Shown here: in pieces, positions 8,811-17,877 of the stretch
Layout of the letters: the number at the start of each line of letters is the position of its first letter
Position numbering within the stretch: the first letter of the stretch is position 1
NCBI GenBank assembly: GCA_010672785.1
Contig: JAAHFX010000005.1
Span: 221,634 to 285,633, forward strand
Reading direction: 5' to 3'
Origin: Sphaerospermopsis sp. SIO1G1
GTDB lineage: Bacteria; Cyanobacteriota; Cyanobacteriia; Cyanobacteriales; Nostocaceae
Length of the DNA: 64,000 nt
Notes under the pieces: model-generated
The model's input: the letters and a program-made list of their open reading frames with translations, nothing else
Databases searched by the model: none
Told to the model about the DNA's origin: nothing
Made by a program: the position numbers and the translations under genes

Positions 8811-8975
8811 TAGGGGTTGCTGAAAAAGTTTTGTTGTGGAGATAGGGAACAGGGAGCAGGTAACAGTTTCAAAGAGTTGGTAAGGAAAGAATTTTACCGA
8901 AAGTGCAAGGTTTTCAATTGCTGATCCTCAAATATATTGCAATTTTTAAATCTCATATTTATTTGGAAAATAAAT
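8811..8975. mobile_element. Degenerate family A MITE inside the hps operon
   Basis: The gap between the HpsD-like and HpsC-like genes is filled by a family A-like sequence beginning TAGGGGTTGCTGAAAAAG, with internal AGTTTCAAAGAGTTGG and AAAGTGCAAGG blocks. The right terminus is not recognisable. Confidence 0.6.
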
Positions 8976-8981
8976 GTGCAA

Positions 8982-9950
8982 TTACTTATATAATAATCCT
9001 CTACCTTGAGTTTTAATATTAGCTCTGGGAAAAAAGGTTTCTTTTTGTTCAATATAGTCTATATTTTTATTTCTTAGTCTAGCTAAAGCATTACCTCGAA
9101 TAAATACTTGAGCAGTTGTATTTTGACTATCAATACAAGCATAAAAACTGGTCATTCTGCCTGTTTCTGTGGTATTAAAACTATCAGGAGTTACCTTAGA
9201 CCAAGTAATATTAGGATCGAAAGAATTAGAAGGACAAAGTGCTGGGGGTGGATTATTTGTAGTCTGATCAATATAATCTACAAGCACAAATGTCCTAGCT
9301 GTGTAACTACCACTACTTTGCCAGTTATTCATTATTTCTGCTATCGTACCTTGACTATTCAAATCGAAGGGTTTAAAACCACTACTGGGACAATATTCAT
9401 TAGGGTTACTACCAGAACTTCTTACATATTTACCTGTCAATCCACATGATATTGATGTATCATCTGTTTTATCTGCTAATATACCATCTCTGATTTTCCA
9501 TTTACCAATGCGAGCAGTTTGAGACCAATTGGAAGCAGATGGTCTTGTATCTTTAATGAGAAAATAAACAACTAAAGCATAGGCAAAAGCATCTTCTTTT
9601 CCTCCACCTGAAATGGGTAAAACATCTTGAATTAATTCTCTTTGCCAAAATACAAGCACTGGTACTCTATCTATACCATTAGGAGGTGGGGGAAGTTGAT
9701 TATTAATTGCTTCTATTCCTGGAGCATCATATATATAAACTGCTTGTTGTAAGTCACGGGAAATATATTCTAAGGCTGCTTGTATTTCTTGTTCTGATGT
9801 GACTTTGGCTTGTTCTTTTTTGTCAGTTTCCATGATTTGCAGCATGAATCCTAAGAGGGTGGTCATGATGATAGATGACATTACTAAGCCTACCATTAAT
9901 TCTGCTAGGGTAAAGCCTGGATTTTTAAGGGTTTTTGTAATTGTTTTCAT
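8982..9950 (-). CDS. hpsC: HpsC-like pseudopilin
   Basis: PilW/GspJ-type minor pilin of 322 residues. The leader MKTITKTLKNPG is followed by FTLAELMVGLVMSSIIMTTL with Glu5. The helix continues as LGFMLQIMETDKKEQAKVTSEQEI, followed by AALEYISRDLQQAVYIYD, which is typical of HpsC and PilW-like proteins that start with a long helix and a Cys-rich globular head (Cys near 167, 190 and 244). It probably caps a pseudopilus that helps secrete the hormogonium polysaccharide. It is third after hpsA on the same strand. Confidence 0.75.
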   Translation of the reverse strand: MKTITKTLKNPGFTLAELMVGLVMSSIIMTTLLGFMLQIMETDKKEQAKVTSEQEIQAALEYISRDLQQAVYIYDAPGIEAINNQLPPPPNGIDRVPVLVFWQRELIQDVLPISGGGKEDAFAYALVVYFLIKDTRPSASNWSQTARIGKWKIRDGILADKTDDTSISCGLTGKYVRSSGSNPNEYCPSSGFKPFDLNSQGTIAEIMNNWQSSGSYTARTFVLVDYIDQTTNNPPPALCPSNSFDPNITWSKVTPDSFNTTETGRMTSFYACIDSQNTTAQVFIRGNALARLRNKNIDYIEQKETFFPRANIKTQGRGLLYK

Positions 9951-10130
9951 AAACTTTTGTAAGAAATAAATTTGAGATATATAAAGTATAAAATTTTGTT
10001 TATGTTTATATAATTTATGTATGAATATACGCCAAATTTATTAGAGAATAAACCACAGAGGCACAGAGAACACGGAGAAGAAAAGTATGATTTTAAAATA
10101 AATTACAGCGTTATTAAGAGATGGTATTAG

Positions 10131-10829
10131 TTATTTACATGATCTTGTTTCTGCAATATTTATAGAAGTTCCTAATCTTTGGCATAGAGCATAAAATTTT
10201 GTATTTTGATTAGCTATATCTGTAGTTATTTCTATTAATGGTGCTTGTTTATCGCCGATAGTTGCAGCTATGGGAGAAGCGGTTTTCCTAATTTCTGATC
10301 CAGTGTTAATTTTGACAGGTTTACTAAAATCTATATCGGCTCTATATACTCTGATTGCTAACCGATAACCATCATTTTTTTTTGTACTTTGAACTATTCT
10401 ACCAGCTTGTATATAAAATTTGCTATCTTCACAGTTTGTATGATAAAAAATGCCACTTTTATCTATACAATATAATTCGTTTGCTGATGATGGTGGGGGC
10501 ATTTCTGATGTGTTTATGAGGTAGTCATTTGGGGCTATAGCTATATTTCTAGAAGTGTTTTGGGTGGAGTCTAGTTGAGATACTATAGTTGGTGCTTCTA
10601 TTGAACCTATTCTGACTCCATCAATAAATGTTCTAGCTATTTGTGATGCCAGTTCTATTTTTTTTGACTGGACTCTGATGGCGGTTGACATAACTATAAC
10701 TGGGGCAATTGCTGTTAGTAATATGGATGCAACTGAAATTCCCATTAATGCTTCTAGGATGGTAAAACCTTGGTTGAATTTGAATAAGTATGTTTGATAT
10801 TTTTGATAATTGTTTTTTTCGGTTTTCAT
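10131..10829 (-). CDS. hpsB: HpsB-like pseudopilin
   Basis: PilV/GspI-type minor pilin of 232 residues. The leader ends FKFNQG, then FTILEALMGISVASILLTAI with Glu5. The following VQSKKIELASQIARTFIDGVRIGSI is characteristic of HpsB-like proteins. It lies directly downstream of hpsA, about 170 bases away, in a gap holding a family C repeat. It is inferred to act with the HpsC- and HpsD-like proteins in one pseudopilus. It starts at ATG 10829. Confidence 0.75.
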   Translation of the reverse strand: MKTEKNNYQKYQTYLFKFNQGFTILEALMGISVASILLTAIAPVIVMSTAIRVQSKKIELASQIARTFIDGVRIGSIEAPTIVSQLDSTQNTSRNIAIAPNDYLINTSEMPPPSSANELYCIDKSGIFYHTNCEDSKFYIQAGRIVQSTKKNDGYRLAIRVYRADIDFSKPVKINTGSEIRKTASPIAATIGDKQAPLIEITTDIANQNTKFYALCQRLGTSINIAETRSCK

Positions 10830-10866
10830 GATTATATTTAATTTAATTAAAATTTTATAAATTACT

Positions 10867-10961
10867 AGGACTTACGCACGAGTCACGGAATATCAAACCG
10901 CAGAGAACGCAGAGAACACAGAGGAATGAATAGAGTTTTGGAAGATTTTTCGTAAGTCCTG
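10867..10961. repeat. Palindrome-bounded repeat, family C (copy 2)
   Basis: AGGACTTACGCAC at the left and CGTAAGTCCT at the right, with a GCAGAGAACGCAGAGAACAC interior. It lies in the hpsA-hpsB gap. Confidence 0.65.
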
Positions 10962-11001
10962 GATAATTTTATAAATTCCTATACATACCAATTACTAATG
11001 A

Positions 11002-14000
11002 TTAACAACTTGGTCTTTGATCTGTATCTATTGCATATCCACCGTTTATATTTGTGGCACATAATAAGGTTCTTATCCATTTATCACCTCTGCTGACTTC
11101 ACGAAAGTATTCGCTAGGTGGTTGATTAGATGTTGTGACTAATTTTTGGGAAAATAAATCAGGGGTTTGTAATATTAGTCCTACGTCATAATTCCATTTT
11201 TTTTGGGGTGGAAAATGTCCAGATGACATCCCATCATTTAAGGTAATTGAATATAAAAATTCATTACCTTGAAGGTTTGTAGATGTTTTATAACTCCCTG
11301 TGCTATAAGCACTTTTTTTCGTTTGTATAAATGCACCATCTATTGTTAAGGGGGTATCATGCCAATTTTCTAAATACCTGACTAGGTTGGATAAACCTCC
11401 ATTGTCTTCATTGGGGCGGCCTGGTGTGTCTCCGGTGGCAATAATGAGGTTAAATGTGTTTGCGGTTGCTTTCTGTAACCAGTTATTATTTGTATGAGGA
11501 GAAATGCTATCATTATTATTAGGGTTTTCTGGTGTGGCAAAGGGTTTTTTGATTTGTAATACTGGTTGCCAATTACCATTGTTGTCGGCTATTAACCAAG
11601 GTATTAAATATGTGTTGTCATTTTCATCTCTTGCTAGTTTTGGTAATGCTGAACCATCAGCAGCAAAAGAGGCAATTTGATTTCTATTATTGACTCCGTA
11701 TATTTTTAATGGAGTTGTTAATTCCCCAGTGTTAATATCTCTTTTAAAAGCTATCCTACGAGGTAAATTCTCATCTTCCCAACCATCTTCTGCTAGGTGA
11801 GCATAACCGACTGAACCAGTTTTGATGGAGTTGATTGGTTGTCCTTCTATATTTATACCACCATTGCGCCAGTTGTTTTGTCTTTGTTGATCATAGTTGT
11901 TATAGGGAATATTGATAATTACCCATAATTTTGGGTCATTATTACAAACTTCTATATCTGGAACTGAACAAACTTCTAATAGATATTCTCTTGCTTGTAT
12001 TTGTTTGACTACAGGTGTCACAAAGTTGTGAAAATAAGAACTGCCTTGAATTCCACTTTGATGAGGATCTAAATCTAGATTAGGAATACCTTCACTGTTA
12101 TAATTTTTGGTGACAGTGGGAGCATAGGCATTATATTTAAAATTTTGGGGACGGTTTTCTAGTATTATTAAATCATCACTGTTATTATTCCAGTCATAAT
12201 CACCTTCATCACGAAAACCAAACCGAAAGTTATCAGAAAGTAAGGTGATAGAGTCACTTAGAACTACAGCATTTCTCCATTCATCTCCACTGTGACAATT
12301 GGGCATTTGTGGATCTCCTGGACGACAGGCAAAGTTGGTATTTGTACCGCCGCGGCTGTAAAAGTTACTCCAATTAGATGTTAGTCCGCTGGTAAATTCT
12401 GTTTGAGTATGTTTGTTAAAGTCGCCTTTAATGTAAACTGGTAAATTACTAACAAAAATTAACCCTTTTGCCCCAGGAATATAACTGTTACTATTACCCC
12501 GAAAAAGTTTAGTGGCTGAACCATCACTGCTCATGAGCATAATACCGTTGGGGCGACGGGTAGGATCAAGTTTGAAGTCTACAGAACTTTCCAACTTGCC
12601 ACTTTCTGAGCTTCCCGCTGTAATATCTGCAAGGGCATCATCACGGGTAGCGTAAATTATGCCACTGTTGGGTAGTAGGTATTCTCCACCAACAGAGGAG
12701 GTACGGAGTAGGTTTAAGTCTATGACAGTGGCACGAATTTCTAGGGGTTGGCGGTCTTGTAGTGGTAAGTTATAGGACAAGTCTGAGTCTAAGTCACTGG
12801 TTTGGTTGGTTTTGACTTGTTGACTGTCTAAAAATGCGATTTCTTTAATTGCCCCATGAGGTATCCTACTGGAGTTAGGACTAATGCTACCATCCATGAT
12901 TTGTAAGGCACATAGGGCCGCATCTATGGCAGAATGTTCGGATATGGTGCGATCGCCCTCTGATTTTCCCAATGCTTTTCTCAGTGGTTCGTTTACCCAC
13001 CTTCCGTTGGGATACTGTAAACTGGCTTGGTAATTGAGTAAGTTTGCATAACCCCCCACACTCCCACTGGGTGGACTATATACGATACCGTTGTTGGATA
13101 AACCATTTTCATCTGTTTCTATTCCCACCCCATTGGGTAATGTTGGTATATTTTTGGACGTGGTACTGTTTGTAGGCACATAGAAACTACTAATACAAGC
13201 TAAGGGTTGGGGATGACTGGTACTGTTAGCAGTTTTATAGTGATAAACTACTGTTCCCCGCATTTGTAGATAAGGGGTGGTAGAATCATCCTCTGGCAGT
13301 TGTGGAATTTGAAAGTTTAGCTCAGAACCGTAATTGGAGTAGGGGTTAATTGTATTTGATACAGGTGCTTGGGGAACCGGCATCATATCTGACCAAATTT
13401 TTGTTCCAGCCCCGGCAAAATTGATATCGTTAGTTGTATAATTTCCGGGTAAATAAATTCCTGCTCCTGTCACCACACGCAAACCACCCACTAGGTTTTT
13501 TTCTTCAGGAGTGTTGGGTATTTTGGCCGCTGCATATTCCCAGTCTCCATCTCTCTCTGTAGCTGCTATCTCTGCTAAAGTGTGTGCGGTAGTACGACGG
13601 GTGCGTTGGGTGGGTTCTTGACTCAGATCCCAATTGATACTACCTATATCCTGAGTATCATCTATATTTGTGCTAAAAAACTGTTCTGTTTCTTCATCCC
13701 ACCACTTTTCCGGTAAATTATTACCAACTAATACTCGATCACCTAAATATTGTTCCACTCCCCCCAGTTCTTTTTGTAGTTTGTTGATGGGTTCAGTTGC
13801 ACTGGGTTTGAGTGAACCACCCGCAATATTCAAGGACATTTGACTATATCCCGATGCAGATATACCATCACTGGCAAAGGGATAAGCCCATTTATCTCTA
13901 GGTCGTAGTGTATCACCACTACCTTGTAAGGGATTACCACTATTTGCGTCTCTTTCTTCTTCTCCAAATGCTACTTCCCCAAAAGGTACGCGGCGGGTAC

Positions 14001-15405
14001 GTCTTTTAAAATATATTTCTAATTGATGACGACGAATAATATCATATAAATCAGTTGTATATCCTGCACCTAATTCTTCTATTTTTTGATCTATTGCATC
14101 TGTGACTTCCTGCGGATCTGAGGTGTTATAACTAAAAAATTGGGCATCAACTAATCTATTAATTCTTTTAGCATAAGCTAGGTTGTTATAAGCTAAATCA
14201 CTAGGAGCATTTGTAACTGATTTATTAGCAGTCACGTTTTGACTATATCCCCCTACAGTTTCTGGGTTAGTATTTTTATCTTTAAATAAATCTACTGTAG
14301 TTGATACGCCGGCATCACCTCTATCTGTAAACCCTCCCGCTCCCAAGTTACCAGCGACAAGAATATGAGAATTTTCGGCTTCATAAAAACAAGACTCAGG
14401 ACTACTAATTTGATAAATTCTGACATTACCAGATTTTCCGGCTGTTAATAAGTTTCCATTTGTTAATATTTTGCCATTAATTTTAAAGTCTTGATCGGGG
14501 GTAATTTCTAAATCATCTTCATAAAGAATTGCATAGTTATTAGGAGGAATTTGTACTCTATCCTGTTGATATTCTAAGGCGGCAAAACTGCGATTACCGT
14601 GATAAATTTCAAAGTTACCTGCACCTCCAGCGGTAATACTTTCTGTGCTAGTGATGGGAACTGTGGCGGTGTACACAAATACAGCTTTTTTGATTCTACT
14701 ACCCATTTTAAACCAGCCATTTATGTCTATTAATTCTGGGTTTGTACCAAAAAGGGCGTGACATTTGCTAGTTAAATCACTAGGATTCATAGGTGTGGTT
14801 CTAGAATCTAAGGTATTTCTTGCCCGTAAATATCTATTATTATCAGGATCTTTTGGGGGATTTCGATAATAAATTGCGTACAATGTATAGCTATCAAATT
14901 TTCCATTGTTATCTGTATCTACGGGAAATTTCCAAGCTGAATTTAAAGGGTTATTGTTATTATTAATTGTTAATTTTAAGGGTGTTTCATCACCAAAGGT
15001 GTATTCTGAAATATATTCATTAAATATTTTATCTAAATCTTGATCTGATGCTAAGGATTTAGGAAGATGTTGATCTTGAAATAGTTTATTGATTTTTGCT
15101 CTACCTCTATCAATTGCGGGTGCAGCAGCATTAATTACGGTTTGATTTACCCTGACATTACTGGCGTGTTTTGATCTTTCAAAGGAGCGAAACATCAGCA
15201 CTAAGGTGAGTAAAACCACAGCCATTGATACCATTGCTACTGTTGGTAAGACGAAACCTGAGTTAGCTGATTTCTGTGATTTTTTAATGTAAAGGTTGGA
15301 TTTAATCAGTTTAATAGTTGCTTTGTTAAATGCACGCAAAAATTTAAGTATCATTCCGTAGAATGTCTTTAGAGTGGCTTTAACAAGCCGATATTTTTTG
15401 GGCAT
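11002..15405 (-). CDS. hpsA: Hormogonium polysaccharide protein HpsA
   Basis: A very large (1467-residue) exported protein. After a basic N terminus of about 48 residues comes SGFVLPTVAMVSMAVVLLTL, one membrane helix. RSFERSKHASNVRVNQTVINAAAPAIDRGRAKI follows, resembling PilX-type minor pilins although Glu5 is missing. The rest is a long Asn/Asp/Ser-rich extracellular region without recognisable catalytic motifs. In Nostoc punctiforme hpsA is the first gene of the locus needed for hormogonium polysaccharide and gliding; its biochemical role is not known to me. A size and position like PilY1 in minor-pilin operons is suggestive only. The 318-base gap upstream may hold its own promoter. Confidence 0.8.
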   Translation of the reverse strand: MPKKYRLVKATLKTFYGMILKFLRAFNKATIKLIKSNLYIKKSQKSANSGFVLPTVAMVSMAVVLLTLVLMFRSFERSKHASNVRVNQTVINAAAPAIDRGRAKINKLFQDQHLPKSLASDQDLDKIFNEYISEYTFGDETPLKLTINNNNNPLNSAWKFPVDTDNNGKFDSYTLYAIYYRNPPKDPDNNRYLRARNTLDSRTTPMNPSDLTSKCHALFGTNPELIDINGWFKMGSRIKKAVFVYTATVPITSTESITAGGAGNFEIYHGNRSFAALEYQQDRVQIPPNNYAILYEDDLEITPDQDFKINGKILTNGNLLTAGKSGNVRIYQISSPESCFYEAENSHILVAGNLGAGGFTDRGDAGVSTTVDLFKDKNTNPETVGGYSQNVTANKSVTNAPSDLAYNNLAYAKRINRLVDAQFFSYNTSDPQEVTDAIDQKIEELGAGYTTDLYDIIRRHQLEIYFKRRTRRVPFGEVAFGEEERDANSGNPLQGSGDTLRPRDKWAYPFASDGISASGYSQMSLNIAGGSLKPSATEPINKLQKELGGVEQYLGDRVLVGNNLPEKWWDEETEQFFSTNIDDTQDIGSINWDLSQEPTQRTRRTTAHTLAEIAATERDGDWEYAAAKIPNTPEEKNLVGGLRVVTGAGIYLPGNYTTNDINFAGAGTKIWSDMMPVPQAPVSNTINPYSNYGSELNFQIPQLPEDDSTTPYLQMRGTVVYHYKTANSTSHPQPLACISSFYVPTNSTTSKNIPTLPNGVGIETDENGLSNNGIVYSPPSGSVGGYANLLNYQASLQYPNGRWVNEPLRKALGKSEGDRTISEHSAIDAALCALQIMDGSISPNSSRIPHGAIKEIAFLDSQQVKTNQTSDLDSDLSYNLPLQDRQPLEIRATVIDLNLLRTSSVGGEYLLPNSGIIYATRDDALADITAGSSESGKLESSVDFKLDPTRRPNGIMLMSSDGSATKLFRGNSNSYIPGAKGLIFVSNLPVYIKGDFNKHTQTEFTSGLTSNWSNFYSRGGTNTNFACRPGDPQMPNCHSGDEWRNAVVLSDSITLLSDNFRFGFRDEGDYDWNNNSDDLIILENRPQNFKYNAYAPTVTKNYNSEGIPNLDLDPHQSGIQGSSYFHNFVTPVVKQIQAREYLLEVCSVPDIEVCNNDPKLWVIINIPYNNYDQQRQNNWRNGGINIEGQPINSIKTGSVGYAHLAEDGWEDENLPRRIAFKRDINTGELTTPLKIYGVNNRNQIASFAADGSALPKLARDENDNTYLIPWLIADNNGNWQPVLQIKKPFATPENPNNNDSISPHTNNNWLQKATANTFNLIIATGDTPGRPNEDNGGLSNLVRYLENWHDTPLTIDGAFIQTKKSAYSTGSYKTSTNLQGNEFLYSITLNDGMSSGHFPPQKKWNYDVGLILQTPDLFSQKLVTTSNQPPSEYFREVSRGDKWIRTLLCATNINGGYAIDTDQRPSC

Positions 15406-15723
15406 AGATGCAACCCTGTTTATTTTGGAGTTTTGCTATTTTGCTTAAAATTAAATGACTCATGTATTTTCACTAAGTGAATGTTTTACATGAGTCTATG
15501 ATTATTTATTTTGATATATCTGAATATGTTTTATGTAGCGTATTTATACGGGAGTTTTTAAGCAGAGTGGTTACTTCATTGAATCTTTAAAAAATGGTAA
15601 TATATCACAGCTATTGGATAAATATACTGAGGAATCAGGCAGTAATCATATAAAATAGTCTGAAAAATTAGGTACTGCACTGATTGATGTATCTATCTAA
15701 CTATTCTTCTCAATCATCTGTAC
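15406..15723. other. Intergenic region upstream of hpsA
   Basis: 318 bases, AT-rich, no gene. It is the largest non-coding gap in the pilin block, so a promoter for hpsA-B-C-D could lie here, but I do not see a convincing -35/-10 pair. Confidence 0.4.
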
Positions 15724-16380
15724 TTAGTTGACTGCTGTGTTTCTGGTAAATACTGTTTTCTTAACTTCCAGAGGGTTGTTATAGTTCGGATCATTTTGAT
15801 CATCAGTTAACTTACCGTACAGGTACAAGTCAGCTTTTTTTCCACCTGCATATATACAGGCATAAAAACCATTTCCACCAGAGCTTGGACTCATTGTGCT
15901 ACCAGTCGGACAGGTTGGGGGTGTAGTGGGAGCTTTAATTGCATCTACTAAAACATCATTACCACGTATAATTGTTTGTGAACCTGAGCTATTATCTTGC
16001 CATACACCTGTGCCATTGGCTACGGAATAAATTCTTGTTACAGTAGTATAGGGTGGATTAGGAGGGGATGCAAATGCTGTAAAAGCTGGATTTTGTTCTT
16101 GAATTGTTAACTGTAAAACTTCCCCAGCCGCAGGATCGCCAGCCTGTATTTGACTTGACCTTCTCACTTCGTTAGCTATGTAGTCTAAGGCGCGATTTAA
16201 GTTTGTGCGTCTTTGTACTTCATATTCTTCTTCTCTATTTTTTTCTAGTAAGGTAACAAAGGCACTTCCGGCTAAAGTCACAACCAAGGACATAATTACT
16301 GTTGCTACAAGCAGTTCTATAAGAGTAAATCCTTGATGATCTGTTAAGTTCAATTTAATTTTTTGAAGTTGAAATTTCAT
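15724..16380 (-). CDS. PilW-like prepilin
   Basis: Minor pilin of 218 residues. The leader ends LTDHQG, followed by FTLIELLVATVIMSLVVTLA with Glu5, then LLEKNREEEYEVQRRTNLNRALDYIANEVRRSSQIQ, the extended helix seen in PilW/HpsC-type proteins. The head has Cys residues near 154 and 172 (CPTGS and ACIY) that may form a disulphide. It is last of four prepilin genes upstream of hpsA on the same strand, with 45 bases separating it from the FimT-like gene. Confidence 0.8.
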   Translation of the reverse strand: MKFQLQKIKLNLTDHQGFTLIELLVATVIMSLVVTLAGSAFVTLLEKNREEEYEVQRRTNLNRALDYIANEVRRSSQIQAGDPAAGEVLQLTIQEQNPAFTAFASPPNPPYTTVTRIYSVANGTGVWQDNSSGSQTIIRGNDVLVDAIKAPTTPPTCPTGSTMSPSSGGNGFYACIYAGGKKADLYLYGKLTDDQNDPNYNNPLEVKKTVFTRNTAVN

Positions 16381-16425
16381 TTTTTATCACTCCCATCATC
16401 CCTGAATTATCTCTAAATTGTGTTT

Positions 16426-16908
16426 TTAAGGATTACAAACACCGTTATTTGGGTTTTCACCTTTGCCAATGAGTCCTAGTGGTGTAGATACAACTAAACA
16501 TCTTTGTAAGTTAGGATTACCTTGATGGGTGACAGTAACAGTTACTGCTGTTGTGGTCTCTCCTAAATGATTAAAACTCATGGTTGTATTTGATGAGGCA
16601 AGAAACACATTTTCCACTGTACGATTACCTGTTGGTAGGCAGTTATCAGCACTAGTGATCTTTGGTTCATTTGGATTTGTAGTATCAAAAGCAATATTAC
16701 AAGTTCGTGACTTAGACATTGCTTTTCTCTGAGCTTCTTTAATTGCCCCTTCTAAACTACTAATTGCTGCATCAGCTTGCTTTCTCTGATTCCATGCTAA
16801 AAAACTTGGTCCTGCAAGAGCGCCTAGAATACCAACAATTACTACTATTGTCAGTAATTCTACAATTGTAAATCCTTGATTATCTTTTAATACATTGGTA
16901 TGACGCAT
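16426..16908 (-). CDS. FimT/GspH-like prepilin
   Basis: Minor pilin of 160 residues from the chosen ATG 16908. The leader MRHTNVLKDNQG precedes FTIVELLTIVVIVGILGALA with Glu5. AAISSLEGAIKEAQRKAMSK and CNIAFDTT (Cys) with a terminal CVVSTPLGLIG match FimT/GspH folds. The frame is open to 16977, but that start would give an unusually long leader. With ATG 16908 the gene overlaps the end of the upstream PilV-like gene by 29 bases, implying tight coupling. Confidence 0.8.
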   Translation of the reverse strand: MRHTNVLKDNQGFTIVELLTIVVIVGILGALAGPSFLAWNQRKQADAAISSLEGAIKEAQRKAMSKSRTCNIAFDTTNPNEPKITSADNCLPTGNRTVENVFLASSNTTMSFNHLGETTTAVTVTVTHQGNPNLQRCLVVSTPLGLIGKGENPNNGVCNP

Positions 16909-17731
16909 CTGGTATGACCTCACTATAAAGTTTCCCTGAAATTGTACTACCAGGTAGATTGTTCTGATCCTTAACAACTAAATATCTAACTTCCAAAACT
17001 CCATTACTAACAGGTTCTTCTTTTCGCATTAACCATAATTTTCTATCTGTGTTGGCTATTGTGTAAGGTGCATAGCCAGAAACAGCTTTGTAGTCACCAT
17101 AGTCTGAAGGCAATTGATCAGAATCTTCACCTCCAGGAACTTCACTACTAACAACAGAACCAGAAAAGTTAGGAAATCCCTGTGTAGTTAAATTATCGTC
17201 AGTTGTTTCCCTTAACTTTGCTGCCAAACCGTTATTGGCCGTACCACTACATAATGTGTTATTCAGCAATATGGCAGAACCCCCGTTATCTCTTTGCTCA
17301 TTGATTGTGGTTCGTAATCCTGGGGATGGGATTGTGACAGTGTTGTTGCTTGTATCTATGGTGAAGTTATCATATACATCCGGTGTTCCTGTAAACTGAA
17401 TTCTGTCAGTTGTTGCAAAATTATCAACTGACTCAACTTCTATAGTTGTTGATCCTGGAGGATTAGGCGGTGTAATGGAAGACGCACCTGTTGGCATGAC
17501 TACTCCAGGAAATCTAAATTGACCAGCTTGGTTTTTGATGTTTTCTAAATCTTGCTGAATCAGATTTGCGGCGGTAGTGTACTCTCTAGCTTTAGCTTTA
17601 AAGGCAGCAGAAATAACCATCATCTGCAATGCTGCGGCACTAAAAAAAGTAATGGCAATTATGGCAACTAAAACTTCAAGTAAGCTGAAGCCTGAGTCCA
17701 ATTTATACTTTGTGTGTTTTGGCTTTTTCAT
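16880..17731 (-). CDS. PilV-like prepilin
   Basis: Minor pilin of 283 residues from ATG 17731. The leader MKKPKHTKYKLDSG is followed by FSLLEVLVAIIAITFFSAAA with Glu5, then FKAKAREYTTAANLIQQDLENIK, as in PilV/GspI proteins. The head contains GSTTIEVESVDNFATTDRIQ, a segment more usual in extracellular repeat proteins. The frame extends to 17779, but the extra 16 residues do not fit a prepilin leader. It follows the PilX-like gene by about 150 bases. Confidence 0.8.
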   Translation of the reverse strand: MKKPKHTKYKLDSGFSLLEVLVAIIAITFFSAAALQMMVISAAFKAKAREYTTAANLIQQDLENIKNQAGQFRFPGVVMPTGASSITPPNPPGSTTIEVESVDNFATTDRIQFTGTPDVYDNFTIDTSNNTVTIPSPGLRTTINEQRDNGGSAILLNNTLCSGTANNGLAAKLRETTDDNLTTQGFPNFSGSVVSSEVPGGEDSDQLPSDYGDYKAVSGYAPYTIANTDRKLWLMRKEEPVSNGVLEVRYLVVKDQNNLPGSTISGKLYSEVIPDASYQCIKR

Positions 17732-17877
17732 CAACCTAAATTCCTTGGCTGTGACATCTACAGAACTGAGGTAAGACAAATAAATGTATTTTTGTCATTG
17801 CGGACAAAGGAAAGAATCTTAAATCCATCTTTAACTTATCTTTTTTGTAACCTGTGTGTAAGTAAGTCCCAATCTAA

